Positions 27,901-38,812 are shown, numbered from the stretch's first letter. The stretch: 64,000 nt of DNA from Actinernus sp. WN-2022 (GCA_030867875.1 JAOWCC010001634.1:36661867-36725866), one strand, 5' to 3'. A program made the numbers and translations. Notes: generated by a model not told the origin, from the letters alone.

Positions 27901-30900
27901 AAAGCTATATATAGTTCACCGATGCTCGATACTTCTACAGAAACTAGTTAGCTATAGTGTCGATTCCAGCTTAATTTCAAGAAGAAACACTCTTTTAGGA
28001 GTACAGAAGAATGGCACCACAGTAAGCAAACAATTAATATCATGCAGGGAAAACCACTGAAGCGCAGCTCGATCCACACCATGTACACATACTACACAGT
28101 AGACTGTTTGTCATTCTAAAAAAATTCATCGCGTGAAACAAACCGGCAAACCTTAGCTTCCTGCATTGAATTCTCTTTAAATTTTTAGCCGATTGAAGAT
28201 AACAAAACTTTATTGCTTCATTCTTTGTGGACTTTCAGTCTTCGATGATTCTAATTTTTTGGAACTAGAGTATAATCCCTCCAGCCATTCTTTGTCCTAA
28301 TTTTAACTTTACGCCCGCTTCCAAATTTACTCACAAACTAAATTATTACAAACTAAATTGTGTTTTTTTTTTTTCTTCTCCTTTTTTGAATACGGCACCA
28401 AGAAATATCTACTTTTACACTTTTGGGCATTGCATTATAAACGTAGGAAATCTTTACGAACGAAAAGTAGCACAGAAAATCACAGGATAGCGAGAATGAA
28501 ATAACATGCCCGGTGAATGACAGCAGCTGTCAATCATTTTTCGCGCCTTTTTTAGCTGGAAATCAGAAAGTCGCATTTTCAAGGCTTTAAATAATTTCTT
28601 TGAGTTTGAGTTTTTTTGTGATGCTAGATTAGGGCTTTTAGATTTAGAATTTGCGAAAAAACGCATTTTCGAAACTTTTCCATTTTGAACCTTTATCGAG
28701 ACCTTAAGTTACATGCACACATTAGATTAATCAGACCTAGTAACTGTATTTAACAACTACATGTACTTGAATTATTGTAGGGTGGGAATATTGCTATATT
28801 GACAGCAATGCAAAGGCCAAAACTCTTCACTGGCATAGTTCTCAGTGGTCCAGCAATAGTCAAAGATCCAGATACAGACACAAAGTGTATGGTAAGGATT
28901 CATGGAGTATTGTGTACTAGTTAGACATCTATTCAAATAGAAAAGATTGTATAATGTACGATTCACTCTTTCCTTGTAACAGAGATGTTTAGGCACAATC
29001 GTTTCTTGGATTTCCCCATCCACACAAGTCGTCTCCCCAATAGATGCATCCTTACTTTGTCGGGATCCAAAAAAGGTAATATATATATACCTACATTTAA
29101 AATGTGCATGTTTCCAACAACAACAACTTTTATTCACACTTATGCTACTTTAAATTACATTATTTTGTCTATAAATAATTGAGAAGACATTGTAAGTTAC
29201 TACAGTGCCTAGAAGCCAAATAAACCATTACGTTTTCTAGTTGGCTCCTAGCTACTATTTATATGAATTGTATCTAAACAGGGCGAGAGGAGAAAAATGA
29301 GTCTGGAACAAAATTGACTAATTAATAACTTTGGTACTGTATTGATCAGCCAATAAGTATTCTTTAATTTTTTTTAGAAGGAATAAATTATATATTAACC
29401 CTTTAGAGCTCGTAGGCCACTCCAGTGGCCATTTGCTGGTTACTCGCTTTGAGTGTTTCAGTCTTGCTAAGTTTAAAGTGCAAAGCCCTGAGATTCACAC
29501 ACAGCATAATGTATAAACAAATGATCCTATCGAAATGCATTAGGAATATTACAAACGAATAATTTCATCTACATCCTCCTTTCTTTGTATAAGTGAACTT
29601 CGGTTAATTTTTTTCCATTTCAGAAAAAGTAGCTAAAATGCCACTTAGAAAAAAAAAAAATTCTCCTCAGATACTAAAATTTCTCACAAAAATGCATATT
29701 TCACATAAAATTTAGAGTTTCATGTTTGCACTAACCTTACTTTCTGTCTCCCAACACCTAAACTGGCCCAGAACCAAGCCATTCTGTCCACAAGCACTTT
29801 ACAGCAAGCTAAATTCATCCATAATGACCGCAAAGCATGCCGGGAAATCCTACCAAACAGCGGCATGGCCCTTCCCCCATCTTCATTCTTCAAAATATAG
29901 AAGAAGTCTAAAGCCATTTCAACCTAATAGCTACATATTGGAATCAATGGCAAGTAAATGTTGTCCAATATTCCAAAAAAGCTATGATAGGTCAATGATA
30001 GGTGGCTCCAGACCTCCATTTATAAAGCCCACGCTAAAGTGACACAAGACGTCCTGGCCCATTCACGAGTGGAAAATGAGGCTCTTTCTCTATCACAATA
30101 GTAGGCACAGACTCGGTTCTTCGAGAAAGTGCTGATTCAAGCTCTCATCAGACTTAATGATGTCCTCCAGCACTCTAAAAATAAAAAAATATGCATTAAA
30201 AAGCCTTAAATAGCGCTGCGCACAGTTACTAAAAATAGATTGTCTGAAAAGAGACCCCCCGCAAAAATCAGACAAACACACGCGGCTGTTTACAGTATTT
30301 CAGTGACTTTGAGAGTCGTGTTAGGACATGATTCATAGGTTTTCCGATCAAAAAAAGAAGAAATACCTGAAATAAGATTCCCAGTCATATCAGTAATGGT
30401 AACTACCAAGAACTGTTGCTGGGGGATATATAAGAGTTACTCTAGATGTATAAAAACCTTCATAAATCGGTCAAAGAGATATCCTCTCAGAGATGGAAGT
30501 ATCGATTGGTACACCGCTAGCAGAGTTTCTCATCTTTTCTCAGTGCTTTTCCGTTCCAAAACTCAGTGAGAAATGTCAGCGTTGGATAAATGTTTGTACA
30601 GGAGACTTCAAAAACACAGAATAATAACGAGACAAGTGCATTGAAATGCAAGGGGGAGTTTGTCTGAACTATACACTACCCGCCAGTAAACATAGCGAGA
30701 AGGAATTACAGTTCAACCATAGTTTACTTGAATTTATGGATTTGAAGTAAAGTTTTGAAGAGAACTGACTCATGTTCGTCATCTACAATGGTTTGATTTA
30801 TTTTACGAACACAAATGAAGTTTTAAAATTATTTTCGAAATGTCGCACGGAATGGTATCTTGCAGGTAATTTGAAAACTCGACAAATGCAAAACATAATA

Positions 30901-33900
30901 TAATAGCTTGAAAGAGCACACCAACATATAAAGCAAGACTGCTTAATTTTAGGGTAATTTGTTTTTTCTTACAAAGCTATAAATTTGCAAACAAAAATAT
31001 CATTTGTACAGAGAAATATTACAGAGAAAATATAATTCCGGGCACATTTGTCTGTGAAGCTTTGTCGAACCATAAATGATTAGCTCGTACTTTTGTTAGT
31101 CTGTTCAAAATCTTGCACAGTTGGTATCTATTTTCCACCCATTACATTAGCTTTGGTCTCCGATGAATTTAATTTTAAAGAATTTCAAATATTAAGTTAC
31201 TTGCTGGCTACAAAATACATGTATAGTCAATATTCGCATTCGCCGATGAATCTCTTACGGAAAACCTGACTTTTCAAAGTTTAGGTGAAGTCTTACAACG
31301 ATATTCAATGGGAAAAGATAAGTTTGGGATTCAGTTAGAGCTTGACTATATTAAACGTGGTTTACGGCAACGAATAGGCCAGTCCAAGATAATTTCCACT
31401 GACCACTCTAGGCTTGTAGGAGCCTGGGAAACATGGCGCGAAATACAGTGTTTGTATGGGAATCCGATGCCACGATTGCACGCTTCCCAGTACAACTACA
31501 TCCCTCACATTTTGATCAGTTAATCTCTTACCTGGTATCTTAAGTTTGCAGACAGTGAATATTTCCGAAATTCGATTTGACGGAAATTATTTGGCATCGG
31601 ATTCCCATACAAACACTGTATTTCACGCCATCTTTGCACCCCCACTCGAAACTCGCTTGGTAAGATCGCCGTTTGTCGCTTTGTTTCAATCCTCTGTATT
31701 TTAGCCAACGTTTAAGCTGTTCGACAGTACAATCATCAGGTTTTCTTTCGAAATATATTGCAGGAAAGCCGTCATTTCTGGTAGAATAGTCAGACGACGA
31801 ACTGAAGTGCTGGTCAATTCTTGTAAGTTCTAACGCGAAAAGTGGTAAATTTGTCTGAGTCTTGGCGGGGGGTCTACATTTTGTGACGTCATCTGTGCGC
31901 AACGCTATTCTGTGTTCCCCCAAACAAACTTCCCTCCAGCTCCGTAGCAATGCGACGTCAACGTATCCAAAATGGCCGACAAAAAAAATTGAGCCCCCAG
32001 TATTATTGGTCAGATGAAAATTCCATGGTAACAATGGCTATATATTCTTTAGGGGGGAGGGTTCGTTTTAGTGTAGAAACAGCTAAAAATCAGTTAAAAT
32101 CTCTTGGGCTCTAAAGGGTTAAACACCACCCTACGCATGTCATGTGACCTCTTCTGTTTGCAACCAAAGTTATTTTACAGGATGTTAGCATCCATTGTAT
32201 ATACGTAGTTGAATAATGTCAATTGCATGTGAAATGACCTTATATTTTAAACAGGAGAATTTTTTACAGGTTATCTATGGTTGGAAAGCAATATCCCAAT
32301 TATGGACAAGAAAAGGGTGTGGCAGATCACATGATTGGATGCATTAGCAACATGTCTCCCAAAAATGAAGTCTCAGCCACTTGAAGATACATATGTTGTG
32401 CCTAATACAAATCTTTGCAATTAACTTGAACTTTGAACCACCCCCTCTAACATTAGGTTTGGCTCTGAATTAGTGTCCGAATAAGAGAAGAATAGGGAAG
32501 CACATTTTTGCTCATAGCTGACCTGTCTAGAAAATAATTACATCACAAAATTTGGTCAAACAATTGATTACTTAGTGAGTATTCAATTAATGCCAAGTCT
32601 GATCAAAAAGAACAGAAAGTTATAATTTTAATTTGTTTTGTTAAGGGAAGAGATTGAGGAAGTTTTTGCCAACTACATGTACTGCTCGCTACAAAAGAGA
32701 CAGTCATTGACATTGACGTTGACAAGATTTCTGAAGTGTATGGTATATAAATCAGTTACAAATAAGTTGTTTTGAAAATTTGACAAATCCCAAACAACAT
32801 TTGTTCATTCGTATTTGGAAGCTTACTCACTATCGTAATGTGAAAGTGAATCCTATTTTATTTTGAAACTATTTTGAATGAAAAAATGTGCAGCTTCAAC
32901 AAATCTTGTGAGTTCTACCACAGGTTCTTGTAGCTACAATATCTGCAAGCATATGTTGACTTGCTACACCTCAAATTTGCAGACTAAATACACAGCATTT
33001 AATTATTTAAACTTCTGTTAAAATAAATTGTGCCTATAATTATATTTTGATTTCCCTGTTTCTGTCATCCAGTGCCTTTTAAAGATGCTATATTTCAGAG
33101 AGTATGAATGTTACTGAATTTTGTACTTCTGGAAATGTTTGCTGGACACCATAGAATACCATGTTTGACCATGGTCTCTCTAATCACCAATTACGCATTT
33201 AGTTGTGAGCTCAGATTGTTCCATTTTTATTAAAAAGAAACTCGCAAAACCCAACATAACCATTTCAAAAAGAGGTTCCCAGGTAAACAACAAGTTCTCA
33301 CTTGCTTATGCAATATTTATGCAGTCCAGTGTATTCTGCAATTTTATTTGAGCCTAATGCATGTTGAACTTACTCACTGTTTGCCATTATATAATGTGTA
33401 TGTCACTATAATTCGCTATTCCTACCTGACCTATGATCTGTACTTTAAACCTGCTGACTCTTAAGGACTCATCACATGCAATTTGTAACAAAATCATTGT
33501 GTTACAGAGAACACTGCAAAATTCAGTTTGAAAATAAACCTCAAAGCTGGACTTTGTCAACCAGGGAGCCAGTTGAAAAGCTTAGATTATACATACATGT
33601 ACACACAAGTATGTAAACTACAATGTAGCTGTATAGACCACTCCCCCTCCACAAATGCAATTCTTAAAAGACAGGAATGACTACATAGCTGAAGCCCTAA
33701 GCCTAACCATTTCAAAAAGAAGTTCCCAGGTAAACAACTACCTATGGCTAGGGTTCACAGGTAAACAATTAAAGAAACAAAGGAGAACAAAAATAATTGT
33801 CTTTCACTTCAGGTATTAGCCTACAGAACAGATCCATTAGTATGGCATGGTGGAATGAAGGCAGGTTGGGCAATGGCAATAACTGTAGCAATGGAGAAAA

Positions 33901-35397
33901 TACAGGAGCATATGGAAGACATAGAGTGGCCATTCCTTGTTCTACATGGTGATGCTGATGGCCTGTGTATGCCAGAAGGATCCATTAAACTGGAAAAACT
34001 GGCAAACAGCAAGGATAAATCAATCAAGGTATCAATGTTGGGTGCAAAAATGTCCCAGGTTTCATTAATATGTTCTAACTGGCCATCTACAGCCACCTTT
34101 TCATTTTCAAAATTCATATCCAAATTGTATATGCCGGTACTTTACCCATATACATTGTAGTGCTTGTGAGCTTCAAGTAGCTCATTTTTACGGCATTCCA
34201 ATATTGAATTTTCGGTTGGTTTTGTGGAGGGAGCAAAACTTGAAGAAAGGTAAATGTACAGTACATTGTATGTGTATATGTAGAAAACCAACAAACTCAA
34301 CTCATATGATGCCAACTCAACTCAGCTTACCACTTTATATCACATTCATATGATGCCGAGGCTGGGAAATCAAACCTGGGCCACAGAGGGGAGGGGCGAT
34401 CACCCCACCCTCAAAATAATTGGCTTCTGAGAAGGATTTGTACTAATGTTGTATTAATTATAATTGTCTCATAATTAGCCAGACAAAATTAATTAAATCG
34501 TCTGGTGTGAATACATTTTGGCAATGAATGTACACTGATGTACTTTACACCAAAGTTCCAAGTGCTCACAAAGTTTTTGTACATTCTAATATAAACTGAC
34601 TAGTATATTATCATTAGTTTTAATATTAAAAAATCAAATACTTGCGAAAAGTCCTAAATAAGCTGTATTCAATTTTAAGCTGTATTTAATTTAAGCATAA
34701 TTACAGTATAATAAGTAATTAAACTTAAATTGCTTTAATTTTCATATTTAGTGATGGTTCGCCTAAGAACAGGAGCAAAAGACAATAGGGCGCAGCAATT
34801 CCCAATAATGAATTTGCTCGAATATGCCTTAAGTGCTGTCTCAGATGTCCACAGTCAAAGTTATAAACTGAAAATAAAGGGAACTGTATGCTGTTGGTCA
34901 TTGTTGCTGTGAAAACTGAAAGAAATCACCATCCAACCAATTGGAATGGCGGAAAGACAAAAGATTTTTGAATCACAAATATGATAACTATCCCCAATAA
35001 CGATTTTCTTTGAAATCAGGCCACAAATAGCTTGATCAAAACTAAATTGAAACATCAAAAATTATCTAATGTAATTATATTGACTTGCTGGTTTTCTATT
35101 GAATGTACGAGTATCAACCAATGAAATTACAAGAATTATAGAATAGAAAATTAACACCTTTTTCCATTCCTTGCCATTCAGTGCTCCTGTTCTGAGCTGG
35201 AGCATTACTTAAGTGTTCTTAGATTACAGTAATATAATCATACATGCAATTAACTAATTAAATTAATTACTGTATCTTTATTTTATCAGCTCTATGAAGG
35301 GTATTACCATGAAATTCTGAATGAGCCAAGAGAATACTCAACAGTGGTTTTAAATGACATCAAACAGTGGCTGAGAGAAAGGTTGCCAAGCAAATAA
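15971..35397 (+). CDS. MGLL: Monoglyceride lipase (alpha/beta hydrolase), 7 coding exons
   Basis: Seven exons can be joined by GT-AG junctions: 15971-16089, 25879-25988, 26188-26324, 28781-28891, 28983-29075, 33813-34028, 35290-35397. They give 894 nt, that is 297 residues plus stop, close to the usual length of about 300. Seen in the sequence: oxyanion-side motif [23 protein letters not shown], nucleophile elbow GHSMGG (Ser, split by the exon 3/4 junction), acid in HGDAD, and catalytic His in YEGYYHE. The family hydrolyses monoacylglycerols, including 2-arachidonoylglycerol in animals, to fatty acid and glycerol, usually at membranes. The start (MGTRDTQ) was chosen as the first in-frame ATG with a good context; the frame is open further upstream without ATG. 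Introns 1 and 5 are long and filled with mobile elements. The gene appears intact. Confidence 0.9.
16663..17000. mobile_element. Foldback element in MGLL intron 1
   Basis: Two arms of about 130 bp are almost exact inverted copies: gtgagaacacagggagcc, ctcacaacatgaggaaaa and aacagccattaaagtttac, then their complements. The loop is about 70 bp. It has no coding capacity. The terminal bases differ slightly, so ends are approximate. Confidence 0.7.
17757..18150. repeat. GAAGACC-motif cluster with a tandem 66-bp unit
   Basis: The motif ctggaaaacgaagacc recurs at least five times at 17754-17825 and as an inverted pair at 18113-18145 (ggtcttcgttttccag then ctggaaaacgaagacc). Between them a unit starting ggttagacacatgc and ending in cacgaataaaa is present twice in tandem (about 17971-18090). 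It is probably a decayed element whose end motif is GGTCTTCG. Confidence 0.55.
18865..20353. mobile_element. 1.49-kb TA-flanked element with AGGTTACCGGATACCTT ends
   Basis: Terminal inverted repeats AGGTTACCGGATACCTTCA / TGAAGGTATCCGGTAACCT are flanked by TA on both sides, as in Tc1/mariner-type insertions. No transposase frame is present; the 115-codon open frame inside resembles nothing known. It shares internal blocks with 27225-28704 in the opposite orientation (gtgtcggggaatttcaaaa; a cgcctc...attagccaatca block), so the two belong to one diverged family. Confidence 0.75.
20465..20912 (+). pseudogene. RecQ-like DEAH helicase fragment (first exon), frameshifted
   Basis: The first ATG gives [16 protein letters not shown], then one shift leads into a frame with QYKAIQKM, Walker A box [12 protein letters not shown], motif Ia [13 protein letters not shown] and LNKLGISA. 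A second shift near 20872 leads to [13 protein letters not shown] (DEAH box, motif II) followed by a GTGAGT donor. The order Q-like region, Walker A, Ia, DEAH is that of RecQ-family superfamily 2 helicases. The two frameshifts and the absence of downstream helicase exons within reach indicate a pseudogene. It lies in MGLL intron 1, same strand. Confidence 0.65.
20913..21505. other. Intronic AT-rich stretch, no gene
   Basis: Part of MGLL intron 1. No exon, repeat or motif stands out. Confidence 0.3.
21506..22060 (-). pseudogene. DUF6589-like gene fragment with internal duplication
   Basis: On the minus strand the translated pieces include [20 protein letters not shown] and then [13 protein letters not shown] and [13 protein letters not shown]. 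These are signature stretches of the DUF6589-type proteins that are highly repeated in cnidarians (recognition by eye). A 156-bp tandem duplication (cactgactgtatgac at 21641 and 21797) repeats the FSG(D/N)Q(L/F)SVERAINV part and interrupts the domain. It probably belongs with the N-terminal pieces at 23570-24290. Confidence 0.6.
22061..23569. other. Intronic stretch with simple repeats
   Basis: It holds (cccct)n at about 22930-22960, a G-run near 23046-23062, (gataa)n at about 23222-23245 followed by a possible retroelement 3' end, and (ta)n near 23412-23428. No coding exon is supported. Confidence 0.4.
23570..24290 (-). pseudogene. N-terminal part of a DUF6589-type gene, degenerate
   Basis: The minus strand first shows a Cys pattern ([18 protein letters not shown]) and, after a frame change, [20 protein letters not shown] and [12 protein letters not shown], then a stop. 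This order (zinc-binding Cys block, then a YPS...LG block) is what I recall from the N-terminal half of the same cnidarian family as the fragment at 21506-22060. Frame changes and stops make it a relic. Function of the family is unknown. Confidence 0.5.
24886..25000. mobile_element. Short foldback element
   Basis: Arms gcaggctttcaaaaatcac...ataagagacgcttg and caagcgcc...cttatttttgcgatttttgaaagctc are imperfect inverted copies around a short centre. Non-coding. Confidence 0.5.
25001..25878. other. End of MGLL intron 1, no gene
   Basis: AT-rich with many acatgtac strings; no exon or element ends found. Confidence 0.3.
26062..26137. mobile_element. 76-bp hairpin element with 9-bp target duplication
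   Basis: The perfect arms start TAGCCTCCCCCGCAGTCG and end CGACTGCGGGGGAGGCTA. They are flanked by CCTTCACAG (26053-26061) and CCTTGACAG (26138-26146), a 9-bp duplication with one change. It sits in MGLL intron 2. Confidence 0.75.
26325..27224. other. MGLL intron 3, first part
   Basis: AT-rich DNA with no exon or repeat that I can support. Confidence 0.3.
27225..28704. mobile_element. 1.48-kb TA-flanked element with AGGTCTCGATAAAGGTT ends
   Basis: Terminal inverted repeats AGGTCTCGATAAAGGTT / AACCTTTATCGAGACCT are flanked by TA. It matches parts of 18865-20353 in reverse orientation (ttttcaaaattccccgacac; attagccaatca) and has nearly the same length. No transposase frame. It lies in MGLL intron 3, ending about 75 bp before exon 4. 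Confidence 0.75.
29076..29398. other. Start of MGLL intron 5
   Basis: No exon seen. It ends with the TTAA used by the piggyBac-like element. Confidence 0.3.
29399..32118. mobile_element. piggyBac-like non-autonomous element, 2.72 kb
   Basis: The left end reads TTAA|CCCTTTAGAGC and the right end GCTCTAAAGGG|TTAA. A TTAA target and CCC termini are the hallmarks of piggyBac elements. No transposase is present. Internally, catcggattcccatacaaac near 31597 is an inverted copy of a block near 31455, and there are hairpins. Open frames up to 164 codons carry no recognisable domain. Confidence 0.65.
32119..33812. other. Remainder of MGLL intron 5, no gene
   Basis: AT-rich. The string aaccatttcaaaaagaggttcccaggtaaac near 33260 recurs near 33708 (aagaagttcccaggtaaac), a small dispersed duplication. 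Exon 6 begins at 33813. Confidence 0.35.
34029..35289. other. MGLL intron 6, no gene
   Basis: AT-rich intron without supportable elements; tcatatgatgcc occurs twice near 34303 and 34347. Confidence 0.3.
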
Positions 35398-35630
35398 AGG
35401 ATGAAGACACTTGTCCAACATAACTTAAAATAATATTTTACAGCCTGCAGAAATAAACTTATGATCAGTAAAACATGTACATGTAGGTGAAGAAACACAA
35501 AGAAATGAAGAAACAGGACCATGTTACTCAATCTCTATTTAAATAAAGTGACTTAAGGTTATTTTGCTTTACATTAAGATAAAATAATTTTCACCACTTT
35601 CTGTAAAATAGACAATTAAAGTTTCCTCAT

Positions 35631-35850
35631 GGTTAGCTCTGTAGTAAAGCTGGTCTGTCATGCAGGAGGTTGCAGGTTCAAAACCCCAGCCAGACCAATA
35701 CTCAATCATGGTTTTAAAATAACTGAGTAGAATTGGTGCTGCCTTCCAATGATGAATGGTTAGATCTTCTCAGAATGACCAACAGAGCCATGTGGAAGAT
35801 TACTGAGCTACACATTAGTGGTAAATGTGTTACCCTCTATAAATATTACT
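35631..35850 (+). repeat. tRNA-derived SINE-like repeat
   Basis: Ggttagctctgtagtaaag (A-box-like) is followed about 40 bp later by ggttcaaaacccc (B-box-like), the spacing of an internal RNA polymerase III promoter in tRNA-derived SINEs. It does not fold as a complete tRNA. It lies just downstream of the MGLL stop codon. Confidence 0.45.
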
Positions 35851-36282
35851 GACTTAGTTTACTTTTCTTTCTCTTACGAAAACAAGACTATGAAATCAAT
35901 ATAGCAATGGATAACTAGTTCCTGTAAAAACTAGGCAAAAAGTGTATACTAAGGTGGGAAATATAAACACTGGTATAATCAACTAAGAGTCTATTAGCAT
36001 TTTATCAGGTTTAAAAAAAACATGGAGCAGCCTGCATGAGTATTTTAGATCAGATAAAACATATGGTACATTTGTACTGCTATCAAGTGCCTTCAAAAAC
36101 TTTACTCCTGAAAGATAATTTTCAGATTCTTTTAATGAAAAGTGGAGAATTACTCATTATTTTATAGCTTTGTGATGCATTGATGAGAAGCAGATGGAAA
36201 CAGAGCAAACATTTGGTGGATGGGTTGCATAGGAATAGCATGAACACTGAGGCCAGAGCTCCCATATCAGATTGTTGCAGTC

Positions 36283-36514
36283 GGCTAAAGTGAACAAGTT
36301 GCACCGTAAATTTGTTGTCGGTAAGTGGTCGGCCGACAGCTTGCCAACAGCTTACCAACAGCTTACCGACAGCTTACCAACAGCTTACCGACCACTTACC
36401 AACCACTTACCGACCACTTACCGACCACTTACCAACCACTTACCGACCACTTACCGACCACTTACCGACCACTTACCGACAACGTATTTACGGTGCAACT
36501 TGTTCACTTTAGCC
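36283..36514. mobile_element. MULE-like MITE 1 with internal 11-bp minisatellite
   Basis: TIRs GGCTAAAGTGAACAAGTTGC... are perfect over about 29 bp. The interior is a run of cttaccgacca / cttaccaacca 11-mers. It is flanked by GTTGCAGTC on both sides (36274-36282 and 36515-36523), a 9-bp target duplication. It must not be read as a CRISPR: there are no unique spacers. Confidence 0.8.
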
Positions 36515-36523
36515 GTTGCAGTC

Positions 36524-36759
36524 AGTTATAGTGAATAATCACGTACCAAATTTGTTGTTGGTAGATTGTCGGCCGACAACACGCCAACAACCTACCGACA
36601 ACTATGTAAATTCCACCGACAATCTACCAAAAACTGCATGAAATCGGCCGACAATCTACCAACCTACTAACAACCCGCCGACAGCCTACCGACAATCTAC
36701 TGACATCCTACTGAACAACCCACCGACCGCAAATTTGGTACGTGATTGTTCCTGTTACC
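36524..36759. mobile_element. MULE-like MITE 2, directly adjoining MITE 1
   Basis: TIRs contain AATCACGTACCAAATTTG and its complement. The interior has repeats of accgacaatctacc type. The left flank GTTGCAGTC (36515-36523) is the right target duplication of MITE 1, and a third GTTGCAGTC follows at 36760-36768. Size (236 bp) and layout match MITE 1 although the sequence differs. Confidence 0.75.
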
Positions 36760-36839
36760 GTTGCAGTCATGATGCCTTGTCTAAATTTAAGCTGAGGGTT
36801 CTCCACATGGGTCTCTATATTTCAGCAAGGTTATAAATT

Positions 36840-37155
36840 TTATAAAGATTCATGGTAAAGCCCTTGGTTTTATAAGGAATGACAGGGAGAGTGTTCATAA
36901 AGATTCACGGTGAAGCCCTTGGTTTTATAAGGAACGACAGGGAGGGTGTTCATAAAGATTCACACTGAAGCCCTTGGTTTTATAAGGAACGACAGGGAGA
37001 GTGTTCATAAAGATTCACGGTGAGGGTGTTCATAAAGATTCACGGTGAAGCCCTTGGTTTTATAAGGAATGACAGGGAGGGTGTTCATAAAGATTCACGG
37101 TGAAGTCCTTGGTTTTATAAGGAATGACAGAGAGGGTGTTTATAAAGATTCATGC
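36840..37155. repeat. 55-bp minisatellite
   Basis: About 5-6 copies of a unit reading agattcacggtgaagcc, cttggttttataaggaa, then tgacagggagggtgttcataa; one copy is truncated near 37017-37040. Confidence 0.85.
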
Positions 37156-37211
37156 AAACTTAATAAGCCAGAAATTCAAGCTCTCACTATGAATATCTAT
37201 TGTGTATATGA

Positions 37212-37342
37212 GAAGTATTTTCTAAACCTCACCAGTGTGTTGGACATGGATTCTAGATCACGAGCTGTCGCCTCGCCATTGGCTCATGGCACTTGGATCT
37301 AAAATCTGTGTCCAATACACTGGTTCGGATTAGAAATACTTC
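37212..37342. mobile_element. Short foldback element
   Basis: Arms gaagtattttctaaacc...cagtgtgttggaca and tgtccaatacactggttcggattagaaatacttc are inverted copies around a GC-richer centre with gagctgtcgcctcgcc. Non-coding. Confidence 0.55.
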
Positions 37343-37352
37343 ACTAGCCCTA

Positions 37353-37985
37353 AATTCTGCCACATACCTTTTCTGCATGAGTTACACTGGCTACGAATAG
37401 AATTTAAGATCCTTTTAATCACTTAACATTCTACATGGTATATATATATATATATATATCTTAGCGATTTAATATTAATAATGCCACCATCTGCATACAT
37501 GCTTAATTGTTGCTCCATTTATGTATTTTACTTGACATTCCTAGTTTCAAAGTCATTGTGTCATGGTGCTGTTGCACATGTCTGGAATCAATGTTAGATT
37601 GGTAGCTGTTAATTGGCTTCAAACAGTTAAAGTCCCCTCCGATACTGCTTGATTGAAAGGATATACAATATGTTCATTGAAGACTAGATCTATCATTTTT
37701 GCACTGCCATTTACTTTGATTTCATCCATCCCACACATGTGTTAGTATAGTCAGTTTATATGAAAACTACTGAAAAAATAAACTAATTTTGTTGTGGCCT
37801 TGAACATAAAGGTGTCCCACATTGTGATACAGCTCCTTTAAATCAAAAAAGACTCTTGGCGACCGTTCATTTATGAGGGCTTTGCCTAAACTGTGGAACA
37901 CCCTTATGCTTGATGTAAGATCCACAAACATTCTAGGAACTTTTAAATGCAAATTGAAGACACATTTTGTTTGAAAGCGTGTTTT
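37353..37985 (+). pseudogene. 3' fragment of a non-LTR retrotransposon reverse transcriptase
   Basis: Translation gives LHWLRIEFKILL and, after a gap, GDRSFMRALPKLWNTLML followed by FKCKLKTHF. These are the C-terminal signatures of the ORF2/RT of LINE elements (LHWLP.R..FK.LL; G.R.F....P.LWN.LP). A (ta)n tract (37440-37460) and several stops interrupt it. It is a 5'-truncated, dead copy. Confidence 0.6.
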
Positions 37986-38678
37986 AATCATTTTAATCTT
38001 ATCAATACTCACTAGGAGGACTTTAGCATTTATTTGCCTCAGTATTCTATTTTAGTATTTTTTAAGATTGTTGTTAAATTTAAATGTTATAGATCATTGA
38101 TTGTTTATATATCTTATCATAGTTCTTGTCCTTATGACATTTATATTTATTTAATTGCAATAATATTGTAATGCGCATTTGAACATTTTATGAAATTTGC
38201 ACGATATAAGTTATAAATATTAATATTAAAGAGTGGTTTACTCGTGAAACTGGATAATTCTTTTTAAGCCAGTATTAACAATATTTACCATGTTTGCCAT
38301 TCATACATTTGTTATTTAATATTATTATTATTAACTGCATTTATAATAATTATTCTACTGTTCGCAGTATTAAAATTAGGTGTTTTTAATGCAGTTTCAA
38401 CCACTGGATATGTTATTATTCATGTGTCATGCACAAGTGTACAAATGTATCATTGAAAATTGGCAAATAAAATTGAGTACTCATTAATCTGTGTGAAAGA
38501 TGCATTTTAAATCTGTTTGCCAAATTATTTTAAGTACTGACTTTATAAATGCAAACACACTAATGTAAGATGGTAATTAATTCTTAATGTTAAAAGTAAT
38601 AACTGCACAATCAAATAACATCATTCTGGTACTAATAAGCATTTTCCACATGTGAATTTTATTCACCACAAAATAATT
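37986..38678. other. AT-rich gene-free stretch
   Basis: Probably the untranslated tail of the LINE fragment and flanking DNA; no exon seen. Confidence 0.3.
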
Positions 38679-38812
38679 GAAGGGATGTGTGCAAAAAGGG
38701 CGTAAGTGATTTTTGATCACATTCTAAATTCTTCCTTTGAAAACAAAGATATTGAAGGAGAATTTAGAATGTGATCAAGAGTCACTTATGCCCTTTTTGC
38801 ACACATCCCTTC
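38679..38812. mobile_element. Hairpin MITE (GAAGGGATGTGTGC ends)
   Basis: GAAGGGATGTGTGCAAAAAG and a matching inner arm pair with CTTTTTGCACACATCCCTTC across a short loop. The flanking aatt is too symmetrical to define a target duplication. Confidence 0.7.

Noticed and set aside
31540..32034. 164-codon frame as a gene in the piggyBac-like element
   Set aside because: No domain, unusual composition, and it overlaps the internal inverted block; no support as coding.
33600..33760. Extra MGLL exon upstream of exon 6
   Set aside because: Exons 5 and 6 already join in frame (DPKK then VLAYRTDPL) as expected for the family, so no further exon is needed.
36340..36485. CRISPR-like regular array
   Set aside because: Units are contiguous 11-mers without unique spacers, inside a MITE, in a eukaryotic genome.
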